Assembly: GCA_002478145.1 (NCBI GenBank)
Contig: DLMI01000170.1
Location: forward strand, 32,225-42,525
Source: Acidobacteria bacterium UBA7540
GTDB taxonomy: Bacteria; Acidobacteriota; Terriglobia; UBA7540
Reading direction: 5' to 3'
Length of the DNA: 10,301 bases
In this document: piece after piece, positions 1 to 7,030 of the stretch
Layout of the letters: each line of letters opens with the position of its first letter
How positions within the stretch are numbered: position 1 is the stretch's first letter
Translations under genes and position numbers: made by a program
Notes under the pieces: generated by a model
Database searches by the model: none
Seen by the model: the letters and a program-made list of their open reading frames with translations, nothing else
Told to the model about the DNA's origin: nothing

Positions 1-1
1 A

Positions 2-283
2 TTGTTGGAGGATATGACTCGATTATCCGGGGAGATCCAGGCGCTGCGCGGAAGCCGTCGAGCGTTCCGAGATGAACTGCTGGATGGAAACAGGGACCGC
101 CAAAAGGATGTGGCTGAAATGTGTGGTGATTTTTCGGGCACACAGACTCGGGTGACGGGAAGGATGAGAGCGGGGCGTCTTGCTTTCCTGAAGAAACTGA
201 AGCAAACCGTCAGCGGGCAGCAACGGGACATGAGGGCGGATATTGCTGCCGCGCGTCGTGCCTGGGCAGGGAAGGGCGCATAG
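2..283 (+). CDS. Helical GvpC-like/gas vesicle accessory protein, 5' end cut by window edge
   Basis: The frame is open from the first complete codon to a TAG stop. It aligns without gaps to the gene at 459-896: a Met-Thr-x-Leu block, then EI-x-ALR, an Asp-Val pair, a Phe near residue 44, an RL-xx-L-xx-LK-x-TV block and a terminal R-xx-AW. The paralogue has a few residues before this region, so the true start probably lies upstream of base 1 and the TTG at 2 is just a Leu codon. The product is rich in Arg, Lys, Glu and Gln, has no hydrophobic stretch, and is probably a long amphipathic helix or coiled coil. Cyanobacterial GvpC, which coats and stiffens the vesicle from outside, has a similar helical, charge-rich character. 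I see no clear 33-residue GvpC repeat, so the GvpC-like label is inference from composition and from the gvp neighbourhood. Confidence 0.7.
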   Translation: MLEDMTRLSGEIQALRGSRRAFRDELLDGNRDRQKDVAEMCGDFSGTQTRVTGRMRAGRLAFLKKLKQTVSGQQRDMRADIAAARRAWAGKGA

Positions 284-458
284 CAGCCCAGCAATCAGCA
301 AGCCCTCGGGAGTTGCAATCCAAGCGCTGCCTGTTGAAGCCTGCGTGGTGCTCGACAGGTAGCCGCACGAGGGTCCCTCGCCGTGGCAAAGAGAAGAGGC
401 CCGAACTGAAGCCGCCCGCAACGCCACGACCAGCTTAGAAACAAGGAGGAGGAAAACC

Positions 459-896
459 ATGGGTGTGTTAACCGAGCATATGACTCAATTACGGAATGAG
501 ATCCTGGCCTTGCGAAGCGCGCGCCAGGGATTGGCCCAGGCTTTGGAGCGAGAGACCGAGGAGCGGCGGGCCGATGTCTCCCAGACGCTGGCCAACTTTT
601 CCAAAAGCTTCGCCGCCCGGGCCAGGAGGACGAAAGCCGATCGTTTGGGCTCCCTCTCGGACCTCAAGCGTACGGTCGAAGGCCTCCGCGCGGAGGTCCA
701 CACGGACCTCAGCAGCATTCGGCAAGCATGGCGTGCCTTGGGTACTCCATCGTGCGGGGCGGTGGAGAAACTCGCAAGCCATACGATGCAGGAAACCAAA
801 GCCGACCTGGAAGGAAGCCAGAGCGAAACAGGTGGCCATCCATCGTTCGAAGTCGGCGGCGGAGAGAAGTCGGCACGAAAGAAACGGAAACACTAA
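459..896 (+). CDS. Helical GvpC-like/gas vesicle accessory protein (paralogue of the gene at 2-283)
   Basis: This 145-residue product has an ATG start behind a strong AAGGAGGAGG ribosome binding site at 443-452. Residues 8-91 align gap-free with the protein encoded at 2-283, sharing the EI-x-ALR block near residue 14, Asp39-Val40, Phe47, the RL-xx-L-xx-LK block around 62-70, Thr72-Val73 and the terminal AW at 90-91. Residues 92-145 form an extra low-complexity tail, ending in a Lys/Arg cluster, that the first paralogue lacks. The body is strongly helical and charged, with no membrane segment or signal peptide. It lies just upstream of gvpN, which is where gvpC sits in cyanobacterial clusters. 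That position and the helical composition suggest a vesicle-surface or assembly protein. I do not recognise a named family with certainty. Confidence 0.8.
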   Translation: MGVLTEHMTQLRNEILALRSARQGLAQALERETEERRADVSQTLANFSKSFAARARRTKADRLGSLSDLKRTVEGLRAEVHTDLSSIRQAWRALGTPSCGAVEKLASHTMQETKADLEGSQSETGGHPSFEVGGGEKSARKKRKH

Positions 897-964
897 GCTC
901 ACTGCCGTAATCCGGGCAAAGCTCCAACTGGACCGCAAAGCTCAAGGAAAGGGAACAGACAGCA

Positions 965-1966
965 ATGAATGGCGAGGATGCAAAGTTTGGTTCAGTAGCC
1001 TGCGAAATAGTCGAACCCCAAGGACACAGCATTGTCCCTGAGCCTAGCGAAGAATTTGTCTTGACCCCGCATATTCAGGCTTTGACGGACCGGGCGCTGA
1101 GCTATCTTGGTGTGGGATACGCAGTCCACTTTGCCGGCCTGGCAGGAACGGGGAAGACGACCCTCGCCTTGCACGTTGCCGCGCAACTCGGCCGGCCGGT
1201 CGTCCTCCTCCACGGCGACGACGAGTTTGGCAGCTCCGACCTGATTGGCAAGGATTCCGGCTACCGTAAGTTCAAGCTCATTGATAATTACATCCACTCC
1301 GTCGTGAAGACCGAAGAGAGCATGAGCACTCTTTGGGAGGACCACCGGCTTACCACCGCCTGCCTCAATGGACACACGCTGATTTATGATGAATTCAACC
1401 GTTCCAGGCCGGAGGCCAACAACGTGCTGCTCAGTATCCTGGAGGGAAGGATTCTCAATCTGCCCAACCTGGGCAGGTCCGGCGAGGGGTGTGTGCGCGT
1501 ACACGAGGACTTTCGAGCCATCCTGACCTCGAACCCCGAAGAATATGCCGGAGTCCACAAGACTCAAGACGCGCTGATGGATCGGATGATCACCGTCAAC
1601 CTTGGGCATTTCGATCGCGAAACGGAGATCCAGATCACCCAGGCGAAGTCGAGCCTTCCGCGTACGGATGCGGAAAGGATCGTGGATATTGTCAGGGAAC
1701 TCCGTGGGGTCGGCGTCAATAACCACCGCCCCACGATCCGGGCCTGTATCGCCATCGCCAAGATCCTCGCCCACCGCCACAGCCGCGCTCGGCTCGAGGA
1801 TCCCACCTTTTGGTGGGTGTGCTGCGACGTTCTCAAGACGGACACCGCAAAGGTTACTCACGACGGGAATTCGCTCATGCTGCAAAAGGTGGAGGAGGCA
1901 ATGGCGAAAGTCTGCGGGAACCATTCCAAGCGGCGGAAGAATCACCACCGCCTCGCTACCGCGTGA
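965..1966 (+). CDS. gvpN: GvpN, AAA+ ATPase for gas vesicle assembly
   Basis: This 333-residue protein matches GvpN throughout its core. It has a Walker A GLAGTGKTT at residues 58-66, the GDDEFGSSDL-xG segment after it that is typical of GvpN, and a Walker B TLIYDEFNR at 138-146. A sensor-1-like LTSNPEEYAG lies at 187-196, with an arginine at 207 in the arginine-finger region (DALMDRM). GvpN belongs to the MoxR/NorQ-type AAA+ proteins and is needed for vesicles to grow to normal size; it acts in the cytoplasm. The start is an ATG 11 bases after an AAGGAAAGGG purine tract at 945-953. The first 35 residues are variable and the last 15 are basic. The gene follows the GvpC-like genes and is followed after 13 bases by the next small gene. 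Confidence 0.97.
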   Translation: MNGEDAKFGSVACEIVEPQGHSIVPEPSEEFVLTPHIQALTDRALSYLGVGYAVHFAGLAGTGKTTLALHVAAQLGRPVVLLHGDDEFGSSDLIGKDSGYRKFKLIDNYIHSVVKTEESMSTLWEDHRLTTACLNGHTLIYDEFNRSRPEANNVLLSILEGRILNLPNLGRSGEGCVRVHEDFRAILTSNPEEYAGVHKTQDALMDRMITVNLGHFDRETEIQITQAKSSLPRTDAERIVDIVRELRGVGVNNHRPTIRACIAIAKILAHRHSRARLEDPTFWWVCCDVLKTDTAKVTHDGNSLMLQKVEEAMAKVCGNHSKRRKNHHRLATA

Positions 1967-1979
1967 AAGGGGCACACCT

Positions 1980-2285
1980 ATGCCTATACCTCTAAGGGGC
2001 TTGAGAACCATTCGCACCTTGGCCGGTCGAGTGACGCGCCTGGCTACTCCCCACAGGGCGCACTTGCAAATCGCGTGCCTGGAAATCGAAAAGTCTCGGC
2101 GCGCCGCAGAAAGAACAACCGCCAGCCGCCGGGTGGCAGAGCTTGATGCCCGGCTGCGTGAGATCGAGACCGAAGAGACCACCCTGTTGCAGGGCTTGGC
2201 CGAACGCAAATCTGCCGGTGTGCCTGGGGTCAAGGCCAAGCCCACGATGCGGAGTAGTGCCGGTGCGCTGAGGATCAGGTACTGA
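1980..2285 (+). CDS. Small coiled-coil protein of unknown function in the gvp operon
   Basis: The 101-residue product starts at an ATG seven bases after an AAAGGGG site (1966-1972). The open frame continues upstream into gvpN, but that part is only a shadow of gvpN. The protein is basic at its N terminus (RGLRTIRTLAGRV). It then has a predicted long helix, roughly residues 28-75, rich in Arg, Glu, Ala and Leu (ending in an LDARLREIETEE-type stretch), followed by a less ordered basic tail. It has no Cys pair, no membrane segment and no catalytic motif. Its place between gvpN and gvpF/L, and the closeness to gvpN, suggest co-transcription and a vesicle-linked role, perhaps as an adaptor or scaffold. 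I do not assign a family. Confidence 0.75.
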   Translation: MPIPLRGLRTIRTLAGRVTRLATPHRAHLQIACLEIEKSRRAAERTTASRRVAELDARLREIETEETTLLQGLAERKSAGVPGVKAKPTMRSSAGALRIRY

Positions 2286-2361
2286 GGCGAAGGAGCGCGA
2301 TCTTAGCATTGAAAAGACCCGCTGCCTGCAATTATTGAAACCATTGAGGGGGCCAGAAGAA

Positions 2362-2598
2362 ATGACTCTGAAAAGCGAAAAGGAGATCAGACAGGTCGTG
2401 CAAATCGGGATAGCTACGGCACTGTATTTGTGGGGCTTTCCTATAATGGCGCTGCTGCTAGTTCTTTTAATCTTGCCGTGGCAGCCGATCTATCGGGTAG
2501 CCGCCTATCTGGGGTGCGCGGTCCTGGAAGTCAAAGCGAAAAGGACGGTCAAGCGGGCGATGAGGAAGCTGGGCGAGGAGCCAGTGCATGCCACGTAG
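2362..2598 (+). CDS. Small single-span membrane protein of unknown function
   Basis: This is a 78-residue product from the ATG at 2362, which has a GAGGGGG site at 2346-2352. An in-frame TTG at 2335 would add nine residues but has no ribosome binding site, so I prefer the ATG. Residues 1-12 are charged and residues about 13-39 form one strong hydrophobic segment containing a Gly-Phe-Pro kink. A second, weaker amphipathic stretch (about 43-56) is followed by a very basic helix (KAKRTVKRAMRKL). This looks like an inner-membrane anchor with a cytoplasmic positive tail. A membrane protein is unusual within a gvp cluster because vesicles are made of soluble-assembled protein. It might tether assembly factors or be a client of the ArsA/Get3-like ATPase encoded downstream. 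Both ideas are inference. Confidence 0.7.
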   Translation: MTLKSEKEIRQVVQIGIATALYLWGFPIMALLLVLLILPWQPIYRVAAYLGCAVLEVKAKRTVKRAMRKLGEEPVHAT

Positions 2599-2675
2599 CC
2601 GGGTCGGGGCAGCCAGCGGGGGCGGCGCGTGGCCTTCCACCGCGCATCGTCGAGTGAGAACAGGGAGGAGAAGGT

Positions 2676-2906
2676 ATGAGAGTCAATTGTCTGGGCTGCG
2701 GGTACAGGCTGGATCTGGACGATGCCTACGACGACTATGAGGGGCCGGTCAAATGCTTCGCGTGCAGGGCGACCCTTGAGATTCGCACGGAACAGGGCAG
2801 TGTCAGAGCGGTCAAGCAAGTATATATCGCACAGCACCCTTCGGCCGGGAAGGCCTTCGAGCGCGTTCTCAAGCCGACGAGCAAGGCGGCTATGGAGGTC
2901 GCTTAG
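2676..2906 (+). CDS. Small zinc-ribbon protein of unknown function
   Basis: The product has 76 residues and starts at an ATG directly after an extended AGGGAGGAGAAGG ribosome binding site. Cys5-x-x-Cys8 and Cys27-x-x-Cys30 form two knuckles 18 residues apart, a four-cysteine zinc ribbon. An acidic loop (LDLDDAYDDYEG) lies between the two pairs. After the second pair the chain continues as beta-like sequence and then a basic helical C terminus. Such mini-ribbons usually bind zinc and act as protein- or nucleic-acid-binding adaptors; nothing here shows which. It lies in the unnamed block between gvpN and gvpF/L and is probably translated from the same message. Confidence 0.8.
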   Translation: MRVNCLGCGYRLDLDDAYDDYEGPVKCFACRATLEIRTEQGSVRAVKQVYIAQHPSAGKAFERVLKPTSKAAMEVA

Positions 2907-2983
2907 TTCGGGGCGCGCGCTGGTCGGGCCCGGCGAGTTGGGCCGCGCCCGGGCGCCGATTGAGGGGGAGCGAAGAATTGCTG

Positions 2984-3286
2984 ATGTCTCTCTTGGGAAA
3001 TCAAATTGAGGAGAGGAACAAGGCGCCGCTGGGCGGAGAAAACCCTGGGAGGGGTGTTGCCGGCGGAAATGGAGAGCAGCCCGAGCCCATGAACCGCGAT
3101 CGTGAGCGCGCGTCCCGGGCATTGCTTACCCGGCTCATGGAACTCCACATGGCGGGCCGCAGCCCAGAGGAAATAGCCGTGCAGGTCCTGACTACTGAAC
3201 CTGAGAATCTCGTGTTCCGCGCCGCGCTAATGATCGAGATCATCCTCCATTATGCCCGCCCCGCTATGGAAGAGAGGGCTCTATGA
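2984..3286 (+). CDS. Small helical protein coupled to gvpF/L, unknown function
   Basis: The 100-residue product has a stop that overlaps the gvpF/L start as ATGA (3283-3286), indicating translational coupling. The start is uncertain. I chose the ATG at 2984; TTG codons at 2960 and 2978 are in frame, and a GGGGGAG tract at 2964-2970 would be better spaced for 2978. Residues about 10-35 are Gly/Pro/Glu-rich and probably disordered. Residues about 36-100 look like a compact helical domain (RALLTRLMELHMAGRSPEE, then a hydrophobic FRAALMIEIILHYARP segment). The hydrophobic part is too short and too interrupted to be a confident membrane span. No family is recognised. The tight coupling suggests it is made in step with GvpF/L. 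Confidence 0.7.
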   Translation: MSLLGNQIEERNKAPLGGENPGRGVAGGNGEQPEPMNRDRERASRALLTRLMELHMAGRSPEEIAVQVLTTEPENLVFRAALMIEIILHYARPAMEERAL

Positions 3287-4086
3287 GTACCGCCGATACC
3301 TCGATTGCGAAATCCGCGCCCAAGCATCCACGCAACCAGGTGGCAGTGCGACAGAGGGCATACCTTTACGCGGTTATCGCCGATGCTCGAGGCCGGAAGT
3401 ACGGAGACTTCGGCATCGACGGAAGTGAGGTGTATTCCATCCCGGGGGGGCAAGTAGCAGCCGTGGTCAGCAATGTAGGTGTCGAGAGGGTGCGGCCAGA
3501 ACGCTCCCATCTTGCCGCCCATCAGGAAGTCCTCAAGAAGCTGATGGCGGAGACCACACCTCTACCCATGTCCTTCGGCATCATCGCAGACAGCCCGCAG
3601 GCCGTACGAAACCTGCTTTCTCGCAACCAGCATGCGCTGCTCGAGCAACTGCGGCGCGTGGCGGGCAAGGTCGAGATGGGCTTGCGAGTTACCTGGGACG
3701 TGCCCAACATCTTTGAATACTTCGTTAATACCCATCCTGAGCTGAGGGGGGCCCGGGACCAACTCCTGGGAGGTCCTCGCGAGCCTACGCAGGAGGACAA
3801 GATCGAAGTCGGCAGGATGTTTGACCAACTGCTCAAAGAGGATCGGGAGACCTACACCGACAAAGTGGAAGCGATTCTGGCGCCCCACTGCGCCGAGATC
3901 GAGCCAAGGAAATGCCGTACTGAACGCGAGGTAATGAATCTGGCTTGTTTGGTCGAGCGTACAGCGATGCCGCAGTTCGAGAGTCGCGTCTTCGAGGCCG
4001 CGCAGCAGTTTGATAACAACTTCGCCTTCGACTACAACGGGCCGTGGGCCCCGCACAACTTTGTCGAGATCGATCTCAAGCTCTGA
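3283..4086 (+). CDS. gvpF: GvpF/GvpL family gas vesicle assembly protein
   Basis: The product has 267 residues, close to the usual size of the family. After about 25 non-conserved residues comes the family's N-terminal strand (YLYAVIAD), then the VAAVVSNV segment, the HQEVLKKLM helix and the PLPMSFGIIAD block. It ends in the diagnostic GPWAPHNFVEIDL motif. GvpF and GvpL are related cytoplasmic proteins that bind GvpA and other minor Gvps early in vesicle assembly. Only one member is in this window, so F versus L cannot be decided here; the symbol follows its position before gvpG. The ATG overlaps the stop of the preceding small gene. Confidence 0.95.
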   Translation: MSTADTSIAKSAPKHPRNQVAVRQRAYLYAVIADARGRKYGDFGIDGSEVYSIPGGQVAAVVSNVGVERVRPERSHLAAHQEVLKKLMAETTPLPMSFGIIADSPQAVRNLLSRNQHALLEQLRRVAGKVEMGLRVTWDVPNIFEYFVNTHPELRGARDQLLGGPREPTQEDKIEVGRMFDQLLKEDRETYTDKVEAILAPHCAEIEPRKCRTEREVMNLACLVERTAMPQFESRVFEAAQQFDNNFAFDYNGPWAPHNFVEIDLKL

Positions 4087-4109
4087 GCCGGGCGATGCGG
4101 GAGCATGCC

Positions 4110-4406
4110 ATGGTTCTTGTGGACGACCTTTTGAAACTTCCGTTCACCGGTCTGGTCTGGATCGCCCGTCAGGTTCAGAACGCCGCCCAGGAGGAGCTCG
4201 CCAACGAGAGCGAATCTGTCACCGCGGAGTTGAGTGATCTCTACATGAGGCTGGAAACCGGAAAGATCTCGGAGGGAGAGTTCGCAGGCGAAGAAAAGAC
4301 CTTACTCGAACGGCTGGACAGAATGCAAGAGCGTGGCCGAGGCCTCCAAGAGGAGCATGGCGGAGAGGAAAAGCGAGGCCAACGTGAATACAGTAGGGTG
4401 GCGTGA
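4110..4406 (+). CDS. gvpG: GvpG, gas vesicle accessory protein
   Basis: This 98-residue product from the ATG at 4110 fits the GvpG pattern. It has an N-terminal VDDLLKLPFTGLVWIARQVQ block, an EEL segment, then LYMRLETGKISEGEF and a Glu-rich E-KTLLERL end. An upstream in-frame ATG at 4095 would add five residues, but GGGAG at 4099-4103 is well spaced for 4110, and GvpG proteins normally begin just before the VDDLL block. GvpG is a small coiled-coil cytoplasmic protein that works with GvpF/L and GvpA-type proteins in assembly. The last 20 residues, rich in Glu, Gly and Arg, extend past the conserved part. The gene starts 23 bases after gvpF/L. Confidence 0.93.
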   Translation: MVLVDDLLKLPFTGLVWIARQVQNAAQEELANESESVTAELSDLYMRLETGKISEGEFAGEEKTLLERLDRMQERGRGLQEEHGGEEKRGQREYSRVA

Positions 4407-4431
4407 GGAGTGCAATCGATGCGCGGAGAGC

Positions 4432-6378
4432 ATGGCTGCTCCAGCGTTTTTGGACCACCGAGGCCTACAACTGCTGATCTTTGGCGGCAAAGGGGGAGTC
4501 GGAAAGACTACCTGCGCCACCGCCGCGGCGCTGCATTTGGCAAAAAACTCACCGCAATCCTCTTTTCTCCTGGTCTCCACAGACCCTGCTCATTCACTCA
4601 CCGATAGCCTGGCGGACTTGGTCCCACCCGAAAACCTGAAGGTTCGCGAACTTGATGGCCAGGAATACCTGGCGCATTTCAAGCAGGAGCACTATGGGAA
4701 ACTCCGCGAAATCGCCTCGCGCGGCACCTTCCTCGATAGAGAAGAAATCGACCGCTTTTTGGAGCTTTCCTTGCCGGGCTTGGATGAACTCGTGGCCTTC
4801 CTGGAGATCTCCACGTGGGTGGAGAAGTGCAGCTACGATTGCATCATTGTGGACACCGCCCCCGGTGGTCACACCCTGCGCTTGCTGGCCATGCCGGAAT
4901 TCCTCCACAAATGGCTCGCCACGCTGGAAACTCTGTTGGCAAAGCACCGCTACATGAAATGGGTCTTTGCCCGTTCCCGAGATCGCGATGAACTCGACGC
5001 CTTCCTGGAAGAGCTGACCGCCTCAGTAAAACGCATGGAAGGGGTGCTACAGGATTCGCTCCGTTGCCGTTTTGTTCCGGTGATGCTCGCCGAGATGATG
5101 AGCATTCGCGAGACCGTCTCGATCGTAAGGGAAGTGGACCGTCTCATGTTGCCGATGACCGACATCGTGATCAACCGGCTCTATCCCAGTAACCCGTGCC
5201 CCGTTTGTGAGGACGAGCGTCTGCGCCAGATTCGGCAACTGCGGAACCTTTTCAGCCAAACCTCTTTAGCCAGGTTTGCACTCTGGGGGCTGCCCCTTTA
5301 TGCAGAGGAGGTTCGGGGGCAGACAGCACTGGAGTCATTCTGGGATGGAGTAGGGCAAATCACCGAAGCCCCTCCCGCAACCACCGAACCATCGGCAACT
5401 CTGGCGCTCAGGGTGGAGGTAGGCATCGAGTGGCCTCCACCCCAGACTGCGCTTCTGCTCTTTGCAGGCAAGGGTGGCGTGGGAAAGACAACTTTGGCTT
5501 GCGCGACGGCTCTGCACTTGGCGCAAGATCGCCCCGGGAAGAAAGTTCTTCTTTTCTCCACCGGGCCTGCCCACTCTTTATCAAGCTGCTTGGGGACACC
5601 CATCGGCCCCCGGCCAAAACTCGTGTTCCCCGGCGTGGAAGCCATGGAGATCGATTCGGAGTCGGAATTTCGGGCTTTGAAGAAACAATACGCCGGAGAT
5701 ATGCAGAAATTCCTGGAATCTATCTCGAGTAACTTTGACTTAACCTTCGACCGCGCAGTGCTGGAACGGATTCTCGACCTCTCCCCCCCGGGCCTCGACG
5801 AGGTGATGGGCCTGACGGGGGTCATGGCCTTACTCGCCTCGGGCGACTACGACGTCCTCGTGCTCGATTCCGCAGCAACAGGTCACCTGATTCGTCTGCT
5901 GGAACTTCCCGGAATCGTCGATCAATGGCTTAAAGCGTTCTTCGACTTGTTTCTTAAATACCCGCAGATCTTCCGACTCACCAGGTTTTCTCAGGAGCTC
6001 GTGTCGATGTCAAAGAACCTCAAGAGGTTCAGACGACTGCTGACTGATCCGGCACGATCCGCCATCTATGCGGTCAGCATCCCCACCGATATGGCTTTTG
6101 AGGAAACACGAGACTTGCTGGCTGCCTGCGTGCGCTTAGGCGTCAGTGTGCCTGGACTTCTTCTCAACCTTGTCACGCCCCCCAGTGATTGCCTTTTGTG
6201 TTCTGCTCTGTATCGCCGGGAATCGCACGTGCGCCGGAAGTTTCAGCGGTGTCTTCAAGGAAGGGAAATGACGGTTGTCTATCGTTGGGGGGAGATTCAG
6301 GGCTTTCGCCGGCTGGCAGAGTTGGGACAAGCCCTTTACCAACCCAGCCGCGTGGAATCGAGTGTCTATGCCTGTTGA
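4432..6378 (+). CDS. Double-domain ArsA/Get3-type ATPase in the gvp operon
   Basis: From the ATG at 4432 the product has 648 residues in two homologous halves. Half 1 has the deviant Walker A GGKGGVGKTT (18-27), a DPAHSL switch I (51-56), the switch II DTAPGGHTLRLL (141-152) and a CPVC pair (256-259). Half 2 repeats this as GKGGVGKTT (346-354), GPAHSL (378-383), DSAATGHLIRLL (479-490) and CLLC (587-590). ArsA drives arsenite export, while Get3-like relatives with CxxC pairs carry hydrophobic membrane segments. No arsenite pump gene is nearby, so a chaperone-like role for hydrophobic vesicle or membrane proteins is possible but inferred. The switch I Asp is Gly in half 2, suggesting one weakened site. 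The start is uncertain: GTG 4333, ATG 4357 and GTG 4384 are in frame but would overlap gvpG, and none has an ideal ribosome binding site. It overlaps gvpS by 11 bases. Confidence 0.9.
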   Translation: MAAPAFLDHRGLQLLIFGGKGGVGKTTCATAAALHLAKNSPQSSFLLVSTDPAHSLTDSLADLVPPENLKVRELDGQEYLAHFKQEHYGKLREIASRGTFLDREEIDRFLELSLPGLDELVAFLEISTWVEKCSYDCIIVDTAPGGHTLRLLAMPEFLHKWLATLETLLAKHRYMKWVFARSRDRDELDAFLEELTASVKRMEGVLQDSLRCRFVPVMLAEMMSIRETVSIVREVDRLMLPMTDIVINRLYPSNPCPVCEDERLRQIRQLRNLFSQTSLARFALWGLPLYAEEVRGQTALESFWDGVGQITEAPPATTEPSATLALRVEVGIEWPPPQTALLLFAGKGGVGKTTLACATALHLAQDRPGKKVLLFSTGPAHSLSSCLGTPIGPRPKLVFPGVEAMEIDSESEFRALKKQYAGDMQKFLESISSNFDLTFDRAVLERILDLSPPGLDEVMGLTGVMALLASGDYDVLVLDSAATGHLIRLLELPGIVDQWLKAFFDLFLKYPQIFRLTRFSQELVSMSKNLKRFRRLLTDPARSAIYAVSIPTDMAFEETRDLLAACVRLGVSVPGLLLNLVTPPSDCLLCSALYRRESHVRRKFQRCLQGREMTVVYRWGEIQGFRRLAELGQALYQPSRVESSVYAC

Positions 6379-6676
6379 AAGCAACCTTGTAAACCTGTCG
6401 ACCCTGCCATCCGAACTCGCCTTAGATGACACCCGGCAGGTCTCCCTGTGCGAGGTGCTTGACCGGGTGCTGAACAAAGGAGTTGTGGTGGCAGGAGAAG
6501 TGACCATTTCAGTCGCGGATATCGACCTCATCTACCTTGGACTGCAAGCCGTGCTCACGTCCATGGAGACAGGGCGTCAAAGCCTCCGCCGCGCGCCGCT
6601 GCAATTGGGCGCCGGCATGGGCATTGGAAAGGAGAAGGCAAATGGACTCAACCGAGCTGGCGCGGGTCGAGTCTGA
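6368..6676 (+). CDS. gvpS: GvpS, GvpA-like minor gas vesicle protein
   Basis: This 102-residue product carries the GvpA/J/S/M core: SLCEVLDRVLNKGVVVAGEV, then TISVADIDLIYLGLQAVLTS. The V-A-D-IDLIYLGL variant and the position directly before gvpK match GvpS. These proteins share the helix-strand-strand-helix fold of the shell protein GvpA and are minor or nucleating components. The open frame extends upstream to 6275, but the homology begins after the ATG at 6368, and the upstream part overlaps the ATPase gene. The chosen start overlaps the ATPase stop by 11 bases and has only a weak ribosome binding site, so coupled translation is likely. The tail after residue 72 is Gly/Arg-rich and not conserved. 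Confidence 0.9.
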   Translation: MPVESNLVNLSTLPSELALDDTRQVSLCEVLDRVLNKGVVVAGEVTISVADIDLIYLGLQAVLTSMETGRQSLRRAPLQLGAGMGIGKEKANGLNRAGAGRV

Positions 6677-7019
6677 GGCCGTACACGATTTCGCCCAGGT
6701 GATGAAGGTGGACGATTTGCTGGCGCCCCCATCGTCCGCTGGCCAGCGCCCGCGAGCCGGCCGGCTCAACCTCGATGTGAACGATGCCAAAAACGGGCTC
6801 GGACAACTGGTCCTGACCCTGGTCAAGCTCCTGCACGAATTGCTGGAGCGGCAAGCTATCCGCCGGATGGAGGGGGGTTCCTTGAGTGCGCCGCAGATTG
6901 AAAGGCTCGGACTGACGCTGATGAGGCAGGCACAGGAAATTGAACGGCTGCGGGCGGAATTTGGCCTCGAGGAAGAGGACCTGAACTTGGATCTTGGCCC
7001 GCTGGGAAAGCTTCTGTAA
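6642..7019 (+). CDS. gvpK: GvpK, gas vesicle assembly protein
   Basis: The product has 125 residues from an ATG preceded by GGAAAGGAGAAGG (6626-6638), with the gene overlapping the gvpS end by 35 bases. The conserved GvpK core is clear: RLNLDVNDAKNGLGQLVLTL, then a LLHELLERQAIRRME helix, a Gly-Ser-Leu turn and a LSAPQIERLGLTLMRQ helix. It closes with an acidic LNLDLGPLGKLL end. GvpK is a small, soluble, mostly helical protein needed for vesicle formation and is nearly always encoded between gvpS/A-type and gvpJ-type genes, as here. The first 35 residues (ending in a Pro/Arg-rich stretch) are variable in the family. Confidence 0.96.
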   Translation: MDSTELARVESEAVHDFAQVMKVDDLLAPPSSAGQRPRAGRLNLDVNDAKNGLGQLVLTLVKLLHELLERQAIRRMEGGSLSAPQIERLGLTLMRQAQEIERLRAEFGLEEEDLNLDLGPLGKLL

Positions 7020-7030
7020 AAGGAGAGCTT

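Noticed and set aside
368..380. Small inverted repeat CGAGG-GTC-CCTCG between the two helical-protein genes
   Set aside because: The stem is only 5 bp with a 3-base loop, there is no T-run, and I find no convincing promoter boxes around it. It could occur by chance in GC-rich DNA.
496..1041. 181-codon plus-strand frame overlapping the gene at 459-896 and the start of gvpN
   Set aside because: It is an Arg/Pro/Ser-rich shadow frame with no ribosome binding site, while the overlapped frame has a strong site and a paralogue at 2-283.
992..2245. 417-codon open frame on the minus strand opposite gvpN
   Set aside because: It is antisense to a clear gvpN with conserved Walker motifs. Its product has no recognisable domain, and GC-rich codon use readily leaves the opposite strand open.
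2911..2950. 7-bp inverted repeat GGGCGCG / CGCGCCC in the gap before the gene at 2984
   Set aside because: The loop is 26 bases, no T-run follows, and the stretch is extremely GC-rich, so a chance match is likely.
6275..6367. N-terminal extension of the gvpS frame
   Set aside because: It lies wholly inside the 3' end of the ATPase gene, has no similarity to GvpA-type proteins, and the ATG at 6368 gives a normal family start.
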